Made by a program: the position numbers and the translations under genes. Below the pieces are notes generated by a model, which made no database searches, was not told where the DNA came from, and saw only the letters and a list, made by a program, of their open reading frames with translations. A DNA stretch of 64,000 nucleotides. Origin: an uncultured Clostridium sp. Its GTDB lineage: Bacteria; Bacillota; Clostridia; Clostridiales; Clostridiaceae. Where the stretch lies: contig URGW01000012.1 of NCBI GenBank assembly GCA_900547475.1, forward strand, positions 1 to 64,000, written 5' to 3'. Shown in pieces: positions 54,506 through 62,100 of this stretch (position 1 is the stretch's first letter; the number at the start of each line of letters is the position of its first letter).

Positions 54506-56046
54506 AGGTTTTAATTGCAGATGATGAACCATATGTAAGAGAAGGGATTAAAAATATAGTTCCTTGGGATGAGTGTGGGTTTGATATATGTGGAGAAGGG
54601 ATTGATGGAGATGATACATATAAAAAGATATTTGATTTAAGTCCTGATTTAGTTCTTATAGATATAAGAATGCCAGGAAAATTAGGATTAGATGTAATCA
54701 GAGAAAGTGTAGAAAATGGTTTTAAGGGGAAGTTTATAATAATAAGTGGATATTCAGATTTTCAATATGCAAAGCTTGCTATTAAATATGGTGTAAAATC
54801 TTATTTGTTAAAGCCTATAGATGAGGATGAACTATATGATATAGCTATTAATTTAAAAAAAGAAATAGAAGATGAAAAAAATAAAATTAGAAATATTGAG
54901 ATTCAAAAAAAATATGTTAAGGAATATTCATTATCTCAACTTATGCTAGGAAAAAAAGTAGATGATTATGAGGAACTTAGAAATTATTTAGATTCTTCAA
55001 ATTATACAGTAGCTTTAGTATTAAATTATGATGAAAAAACAAAAAATGAAAATTTAATAGAACTAGAAAGTTGTGTAAAAAACAGATTGAATAATATTGA
55101 TGGAGTTGAGGTTTGTAAGGTTAAGGACAAAGTAGCAATATTATTTTGTGATGTTAATAGTAGCCATTCTCTTAATATACTAAATAGGGTAAGCAATGAA
55201 GTTAGTAAATCATTAAATGGAAGAATATTTTTAACTGTTGGAAAAAATGTTAATAGTATTGATGATATTATTTTATCTTATACTACAGCAAATGAATTGA
55301 TGAAAACTAAATTTCTGTTTTTAGAAGAGGCTATACTGACTGCTGAAAGAGTAAGGGAACTTAGTAAAAAGGAATTTTTATTTAGTGAAATGGATATTAT
55401 AAATAAGATTTTTACTTATGTTGAAATTGGAGAAAATATTAAAATTAAAGAGCTATTAAAAAGTTTAAAGGAAGTGATTCAATCAAAGTTTTATACTGAG
55501 GATCAAATTAAAATTTTAATTACAAAAAGTTGCTTAGAGTTTTATGATAAAATTAAAAATGATTATGAAGTAGATAGAAGTTTGATTTTAGATAAAGAGG
55601 TAATAATAAAGGATATTTATAATACTGAAAGTTTACAAGAAATTATAGAGGTATTAGAAAAAGGATTAATTAGTATTTCAAAGGTTATTTCTTTTAATTC
55701 TTCAGATAAATCTATAAAGAGAATAGTTAAATATATTGAAAATAATTATTATACTGATTTAAAATTAGAGCTTTTAGCAGAAATATTTAATTATAATAGT
55801 GCTTATTTAGGTAAAGTTTTTAAGAATAATACAGGAATGAGTTTTAATACTTACTTAGATACTATAAGGATAGAGCAGGCAAAGAAGCTACTTATGGAGG
55901 ACAAACTTAAAGTATATCAAGTTTGTGAAAAAGTAGGATATAAAAATATTGATTATTTTCATAGTAAATTTAAAAAATATGTAGGGGTTAGTCCTCTTAA
56001 TTATAAGAAACAGGTGGAAAGTGGAAAAGTTAAAGAGTTAGTTTAA
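54499..56046 (+). CDS. Response regulator with AraC DNA-binding domain, YesN type
   Basis: A 515-residue regulator. The receiver domain (1-120) has VLIADDEPYVREGIKNIVPW, the phosphoacceptor Asp in DLVLIDIRMPG and Lys in YLLKPID. A long helical linker follows. The last 100 residues are an AraC-type double helix-turn-helix with YNSAYLGKVFKNNTGMSFN and KNIDYFHSKFKKYVGVSPL. Its start overlaps the kinase stop by 7 bases (ATGTTAA), so translation is coupled. It probably activates the importer and glycosidase genes upstream. Confidence 0.95.
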   Translation: MLKVLIADDEPYVREGIKNIVPWDECGFDICGEGIDGDDTYKKIFDLSPDLVLIDIRMPGKLGLDVIRESVENGFKGKFIIISGYSDFQYAKLAIKYGVKSYLLKPIDEDELYDIAINLKKEIEDEKNKIRNIEIQKKYVKEYSLSQLMLGKKVDDYEELRNYLDSSNYTVALVLNYDEKTKNENLIELESCVKNRLNNIDGVEVCKVKDKVAILFCDVNSSHSLNILNRVSNEVSKSLNGRIFLTVGKNVNSIDDIILSYTTANELMKTKFLFLEEAILTAERVRELSKKEFLFSEMDIINKIFTYVEIGENIKIKELLKSLKEVIQSKFYTEDQIKILITKSCLEFYDKIKNDYEVDRSLILDKEVIIKDIYNTESLQEIIEVLEKGLISISKVISFNSSDKSIKRIVKYIENNYYTDLKLELLAEIFNYNSAYLGKVFKNNTGMSFNTYLDTIRIEQAKKLLMEDKLKVYQVCEKVGYKNIDYFHSKFKKYVGVSPLNYKKQVESGKVKELV

Positions 56047-56088
56047 TAAATGGTAAGGTATAACTTAATACCTTACCATTTATTTTAC
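56045..56088. terminator. Bidirectional terminator
   Basis: A perfect 17 bp stem (56045-56061 with 56068-56084) with a 6-base loop sits between the regulator and the convergent permease gene. Confidence 0.92.
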
Positions 56089-56720
56089 TGAACTTCCTTT
56101 TTAGAAAATTTATTGCATGTAATAAGATAAGAAGCAAGTAATAATGTAAGAGCAATTAATACTCCTAAAATAGTTAGCATTGTAGTATTTAAAGTTATAT
56201 TGATTTCAGATAGTATTTCTAGCAATGCAGTAGAAAATGCCATTGGAGTTATGGCTATAAATGTAAGAACATATCTTCCATTTTCAAAGCCTAGCAAGAG
56301 AGTAGCAGGCATTAATACTGAAGTGAAAAATACTCCGATTCCAATAGTAACTAAAGGTACTGCGTATATAGGCATAGAAAAAGTCGAAGCATGTATTCCT
56401 ATTGTTTTTACAATTATAGATAAAATAGTAGATACAACTACAGCAATAAGTGTATTTAATAAACAATAAATATATTTAGAGAAAAGATATTCATTAACTT
56501 TAATTGGTAAAGAATAAATTAAATAATTCATTTTACTTCTTTCTTCATAGAAGGTAATTGAATAGGTAGTCATCATTAAATATATTGCACCAGCAAAAAC
56601 AATCATATTTGGTTGTACAGCTGCTAAAAATATAGAAAGTGCAAATGTTATAATTAAATTTTTCTTTATAGATAGTAATGAATTAAATTGAAGTTTCAAT
56701 AAATTGATAATATTATTCAT
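56085..56720 (-). CDS. ABC-2-type transporter permease
   Basis: A 211-residue protein with six helices. The segments MTTYSITFYEERSKMNYLIYSLPIKVNEYLFSKY are typical of the ABC2_membrane_5 group. It starts 3 bases after the ATPase gene and forms an exporter with it. Substrates of such GntR-linked systems are often antimicrobial or cell-envelope compounds; nothing here identifies it. Confidence 0.9.
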   Translation of the reverse strand: MNNIINLLKLQFNSLLSIKKNLIITFALSIFLAAVQPNMIVFAGAIYLMMTTYSITFYEERSKMNYLIYSLPIKVNEYLFSKYIYCLLNTLIAVVVSTILSIIVKTIGIHASTFSMPIYAVPLVTIGIGVFFTSVLMPATLLLGFENGRYVLTFIAITPMAFSTALLEILSEINITLNTTMLTILGVLIALTLLLASYLITCNKFSKKEVQ

Positions 56721-56723
56721 AAA

Positions 56724-57575
56724 TTAGTTCCTCCTAGTGTAATATAATAAAATATCTTCAAGAGTACATTTTTCATAAATTGCTTCATCACCAAAAATAT
56801 CATAAGCTTTTCTTTTATCAGATATTAAGCCTTCAAACCCAAAAGCACTTTCTTTTAATGAAATAAACTCTCTTTTAATACTGCTATCAACTAACTCTTT
56901 TTTTATTTTAACAATTACATGATTATCTAAAATTTCGTCTTTTTCACCTTTAAGAAGTATTTTCCCCTTATATATCATTACTATATAATCAGCAGCCTTA
57001 TCTAAATCTGTAGTTATATGAGTAGAATAGAATACTGTCATATTATCCATTTCCATGTGATCTTGCATAAGATCTAAAAATTCATTTCTTATTATAGGAT
57101 CTAAACTAGAGGTCGGTTCATCCATTATTAATAGTCTTGGATGATGAGATAAAGCCATTATAAGTTCAAATTGCTTTTTTTGCCCTTTAGATAAATCTTT
57201 ATAGAGTTTAGATTCATTTATTTGAAATTTATTTATATATTTTTTATATAATTCTTCATCCCAGTTAGAATAAAATTTGGATATTATTTTATGAAGATTA
57301 GATATTTTACTTTCTTCTAAGAAGCCAGATTCGTCACCAACATAAGCAATATTTTCTTTTGTTTTAGTATCTTTATTAATATTGGCATTTAATATTTTAA
57401 TTTCACCAGAATTAGTCTTAACCATGCCAAGTAAAGATTTAATAGTAGTAGTTTTACCAGAGCCATTTGGACCAATAAATCCAGTAATATATCCTTCAGG
57501 TATATCAAGATTGTCTATAGTTAAAGAAAAGTTTTTATAATCTTTTTGTAAATTACGGATTTCAATAGAGTTCAT
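56724..57575 (-). CDS. ABC transporter ATP-binding protein
   Basis: A 283-residue ATPase. Walker A is GPNGSGKTTTIKSLLG, the signature is LSKGQKKQFELIMAL and Walker B reads LLIMDEPTSSLDP. The C-terminal extension of about 60 residues resembles YtrB-type ATPases. It lies between the GntR gene, 2 bases upstream, and the permease, 3 bases downstream, so the three form one unit. Confidence 0.94.
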   Translation of the reverse strand: MNSIEIRNLQKDYKNFSLTIDNLDIPEGYITGFIGPNGSGKTTTIKSLLGMVKTNSGEIKILNANINKDTKTKENIAYVGDESGFLEESKISNLHKIISKFYSNWDEELYKKYINKFQINESKLYKDLSKGQKKQFELIMALSHHPRLLIMDEPTSSLDPIIRNEFLDLMQDHMEMDNMTVFYSTHITTDLDKAADYIVMIYKGKILLKGEKDEILDNHVIVKIKKELVDSSIKREFISLKESAFGFEGLISDKRKAYDIFGDEAIYEKCTLEDILLYYTRRN

Positions 57576-57577
57576 AT

Positions 57578-57952
57578 TTATACCTCCTCATAAATACTTT
57601 TAAAAATTTCAATACATTCATCTAATGTTAATCCTAGAGATTTAGCAGAGATTATTACAGATTCAAGTCTATTTTCCATTTCAGCCATGGCAACCTCTCT
57701 TAATCTTTCTGAATTAGAAGCAGAAACAAAGGTACCCTTACCAACAACTGTTTCAATAAAGCCTTCTTTTTCTAGTTCTTCATAAGATCTTTTAGAAGTT
57801 ATAATACTTACTTTAAGTTCCTTTGCTAATGTTCTTATTGAAGGGAGTGGATCTCCTGGCTTTAAGTTGCCATTTAATATTTGATTTTTAATTTGAGTTT
57901 CTATTTGTTCATACAGTGCCACTGGCGAGGAATTATTAATTAATATATCCAA
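57578..57952 (-). CDS. GntR-family repressor (YtrA subfamily)
   Basis: A 124-residue regulator. The winged helix (residues 8-76) reads PVALYEQIETQIKNQILNG, then PLPSIRTLAKELKVSIITSKRSYEELEKEG. The short C-terminal tail of about 50 residues forms dimerisation helices, as in YtrA. It starts at a TTG with GGAGGTGA eight bases before it. A near-ideal palindrome lies 23 bases upstream, suggesting autorepression of the cassette and release by a cell-envelope signal. Confidence 0.94.
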   Translation of the reverse strand: MDILINNSSPVALYEQIETQIKNQILNGNLKPGDPLPSIRTLAKELKVSIITSKRSYEELEKEGFIETVVGKGTFVSASNSERLREVAMAEMENRLESVIISAKSLGLTLDECIEIFKSIYEEV

Positions 57953-57974
57953 GTGTTCACCTCCGTATCTAAGT

Positions 57975-57993
57975 GTATATATATTATATATAC
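57975..57993. promoter_or_regulatory. Palindromic operator of the GntR-ABC cassette
   Basis: GTATATATA-T-TATATATAC is a perfect 19-bp palindrome upstream of the YtrA-type gene. Outward GTGTA and TACAT ends fit the GTGTA-type half-sites of this subfamily. Confidence 0.65.
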
Positions 57994-58044
57994 ATATAAT
58001 ATTAATTTACTTGTTAAGAGTCAATAATATTTTGAAATAAATTA

Positions 58045-58074
58045 CAAAAAAAAGAAGCCACAATTGTAGCTTCT
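58045..58074 (-). terminator. Terminator of the LD-carboxypeptidase gene
   Basis: On the minus strand AGAAGCTACAA pairs with TTGTGGCTTCT (one G-U pair), followed by U8. Confidence 0.92.
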
Positions 58075-58077
58075 AAA

Positions 58078-58938
58078 TTACGAAAGAGTAATATTTTTAC
58101 CTATAATAATACATTTAGAATTAGCTCCATGACCAATTTCCTCTGTTTTAGCAATAGGTAAATTAGGGTTATTTACTATTTTTACTACTAATTCTTCAAT
58201 AGTAGGAGATACATTATTTTCCTGCATTTTGCTGAAAGTACCTAGTATTAAACCTTGAATTTTATCAAAAGCTCCTATTTGTTTAAGTTGATTTAAAAAG
58301 GCAGACATAAGGCCAGCTTCACCACCCATGCTTTCTAAAAATAAAACTTTATTCGTAAAATCAGGCATATATTTAGTACCAGCTAATTTTAAAAGACAAC
58401 GAATATTTCCACCTACAACAGTTCCTTCTATCTTTTGGCCTTGAATAAATTTATAAGAAAAATTAAATAAGTCATTTTTATCATTAAATAAGCTATTAGT
58501 AAAATTAGCTTTTTGATTTTCACTATCAGAATAAATAAGATTTCTTATTTGATAAAGATAAACAGGATTATTAGTTTGAGAATAAATAGCATTTAGAACT
58601 GTAGTTAAATCACTATAACCAAAGAATGGTTTAGGATTTTTAGATATATAGTCATAATCTAAATACTCTAAAACTTCATTAGCTAAATCACCACCTGAAA
58701 TATCAAAAATTGCTTTTATTTCATTATTTTTATATAAATTCATAAAAGCTTTTCCTTTATCTTCAGCCGAGCCATTAAAAGGTGAATCAATTTCATAAAT
58801 ATATTCACTGCTAATAGTATCCAGTCCTAAGTTTTTTAAGTTTTCAATTAATAAATCAATTTTAGGTTTATTAGTTAATGGTTGACCATTAGAACAGGCA
58901 ACAATACCAATAAGATTACCTTTTTTTAAAAGACACAT
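58078..58938 (-). CDS. LD-carboxypeptidase, peptidase family S66
   Basis: A 286-residue cytoplasmic serine peptidase of the LdcA/MccF family. The catalytic Ser lies in FFGYSDLTTVLNAI, Glu in VLFLESMGGEAGLM and His in EEIGHGANSKC. DISGGDLANEVLEYLDYDYI is the family's substrate-loop region. It cleaves L,D-bonds in murein tetrapeptides during recycling, or detoxifies microcin-like compounds. GGAGG lies eight bases before the ATG. It is the neighbour of the sialidase gene, divergent from it. Confidence 0.93.
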   Translation of the reverse strand: MCLLKKGNLIGIVACSNGQPLTNKPKIDLLIENLKNLGLDTISSEYIYEIDSPFNGSAEDKGKAFMNLYKNNEIKAIFDISGGDLANEVLEYLDYDYISKNPKPFFGYSDLTTVLNAIYSQTNNPVYLYQIRNLIYSDSENQKANFTNSLFNDKNDLFNFSYKFIQGQKIEGTVVGGNIRCLLKLAGTKYMPDFTNKVLFLESMGGEAGLMSAFLNQLKQIGAFDKIQGLILGTFSKMQENNVSPTIEELVVKIVNNPNLPIAKTEEIGHGANSKCIIIGKNITLS

Positions 58939-59169
58939 GAAAATACCTCCAATATATAACTTTATTATTTATATTAAAATTAATAAACATAAAATATATT
59001 ATAATACTTTTTAATGGATGTGATTAAACTTATTTTATATATTAAATCACAATATACTTATAATAAATAGCAATTATTCATAACAACTACTAAAAATATA
59101 CAAAAAATATAATAAATGTAATATAATTAGTTATGACTAGAAAATAGTTTATAAAAGGGGGAAGTATTT
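58939..59169 (+). other. Divergent intergenic region before the sialidase gene
   Basis: This 231-base AT-rich gap holds promoters for the carboxypeptidase (minus) and sialidase (plus). An AAAAGGGGG site precedes the sialidase ATG. I see no clear operator. Confidence 0.5.
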
Positions 59170-62100
59170 ATGAATAGAAAGAAAATTGCTTTATTAATTA
59201 TAGCTTCGGCTATAACTTTTAATATAGTTAGTTCTCTATCTTATGTAAACGTATTAGCGGATGAGATGCAACAGTATAAAGGTTTAATAATTGAAGAGGA
59301 AATTCCTCAAAGCCAAATGACTGCAGTAGCTACATCATCACAATCTGGTGAAGATGGTAGTAAGGCTATAGATGGTGATCTTAATACGATGTGGCATACT
59401 CCGTGGTCAATAACTAATAATTCAAAACTTCCACAGAGCTTAACAATAGATTTGGGTGGAAGTAATAATGTAAGTAGTATAAAGGTTTCACCAAGAATGT
59501 CTCAAACAAATGGAATAATAACTAAGTATGAGATTTATGCCATTAATGGTGATAAGGAGACTTTAGTATCAAATGGGAATTGGAAATTAGATAATTCAGC
59601 TAAGGTTGTTGATTTTGATGAGACAGTTAAAGCAGAAAAGATTAAGATAACAGCTATAGAAGGGGGAGCTGGATTTGCATCAATAGCAGAAGTTAACATA
59701 TATAGAGTTAAGGAAGATGTTGAAAAGGTAGCTAGTTATCAAAATAAAAAGATAAGTAATAATAATGGAATAGATATATCTAGTGATATTGAAGGACTTA
59801 AAAATTTAGAGAGTGGTACAATAATTTCTAGATTTGATACTAGCAAGGGTGATATTCAATCATTAGTTAGTATTGGAAATAATACTGTTACCAATGGACA
59901 TTTTCATCTTTATGTAGCTGATAATACAGTTGGATTTGAAGTAAGAAATCAAAGTGGAAATATAGCTACTGGAAAGACATCTGCAGTTTTAAATAAGGGT
60001 ATAAATACTATAGCTTTAAAAGTTACAAGTGGAGATGGCTATAAAATTTTTATTAATGGTAAATTAGCTGGAGAAGTTAAAACTACTAATGCAACATTAA
60101 GTGCAGGAGTAGTTGATGTTAATAATGCATTTATAGGTAAAACAGATAGGGCATCAGGTAATGAGTATCCTTTTAATGGATATATTGATTTCATAGATAT
60201 TTATGGAGAGACTCTTTCAGATAAGTATTTAATAGATATAACAGGGCAAACAGTATTACCATCAGAAGAAGAAATACTACCAGATGGTATGAAGACAGAA
60301 CCAATAGATTTATTTAAGCCAGGTGATTTAGGATCACAAAATTTTAGAATACCAGCATTATTTACAACGAAGGATGGAACGGTTATAGCATCTATTGATG
60401 TTAGAAATCAAGGAGGAGCAGATGCTCCATGGAATGATATAGATTCTGGGGTAAGGAGAAAAACATTAGGAGGAGAGTGGGAAGAGGCTCAAAAGGTAAT
60501 AGATTATCCTAGTAGAGCATCAGTTATTGATACAGCACTAACACAAGATGAAGAAACAGGAAGAATATTCTTATTAGTTACAACATTCCCTGAAAATTAT
60601 GGATTCTGGCAAGCACAAGCAGGAAGTGGATATACAGAAGTTGATGGAGTTAAATATAGGTCTTTATATGATGCTTCAGGAAATCTTTATACAATAAGAG
60701 AATCAGGAAATGTTTATGATAGTGAAGGAAACATAACAAATTACAATGTAAATGTTCACAGTATGGAATTGACTAAAGATGGTGTTGCAGCGGGAAATGT
60801 TATGACTGCAAGTTGTGAATTAAAGGTCTATGGTACAAGCTATTTAAGTTTAATATACAGTGATGATGATGGTGAAACATGGAGTGAACCAATAGATATA
60901 AATTCAGATATTAAAGCTGATTGGATGAAGTTTTTAGGAACGGGTCCAGGTGCAGGTATTCAAGTTAAAAATGGTGAGTATGCAGGAAGAATAGTATTCC
61001 CAGTATATTATACAAATGGAGCAGGAAAGCAATCAAGTGCAGTTATTTATAGTGATGATCATGGAGAAACATGGAATATGGGTGAATCACCTAATGATGG
61101 TAGAGATTTAGGAAATGGTTCTTTTGGTAATTCAGAAACTATGACAGATGGACTTGAATTAACTGAATGTCAAGTAGTTGAAATGCCTAATGGACAATTG
61201 AAGTTGTTTATGAGAAATACTGGGTCATATGTAAGAATAGCTACAAGCTTTGATGGTGGAGCAACTTGGGATTCAGAGGTTTATGAAGATAGAAACTTGC
61301 CAGAGCCATATTGTCAATTAAGTGTTATGAAGTATAGTCAACAAATAGATGGACAAGACGCCATTGTATTTGCTAATCCTAAAGGATCTGGAAGAACAAA
61401 TGGAACAGTAAGATTTGGTATTATAAATCAAAATGGCACTCATTCTAATGGAGAACCAAGATATGAGTTTGAATGGAGATACAATAAATTAGTTAAGGCT
61501 GGGACTTATGCATATTCATGTTTAACAGAATTACCAAATGGGGATATTGGATTATTTTATGAAGGTACAGATAATCAAGAAATGTCTTATATGGAAATGT
61601 CACCAGAATATATTAAATTTGACTATGAATCATCATTAGAAGGTCTTGTTAATCCAGGTGAAATAGAATCAATAGAATTATTAGATGGTAAGAACAGCTA
61701 TATGCCTGGAGACAAAATAAGTGTTAAGTTATCTTTTAACCAAGCTGTAAGTTTAATTGGTAATAAGAATTTAACATTAAAGATAGGAGAAAGCAAAGTA
61801 ACTTTAAGTCCAATAACAGAAAGTAATGCAAGAGAATTTACTTTTGAAGGTGTATTACCAACAACATTAAGTGAAGGAACATTTGGTTTAATATTAGAAG
61901 CTAGCAATAATACTGAAATATTAAATATAGTTGGTAAAAATACTACTTTAAGTAGTGATTTAGATTTATCTGATAAAGGTGGTCAAATAATAATTAATAA
62001 AAATGAAGAAGAAAAGCCAGATGAAAATATTAAACCTCTAGCAGGATATTCTAATATTAGAATATCAAATAATAATGCAGTGGATATATCATCAGATTTA

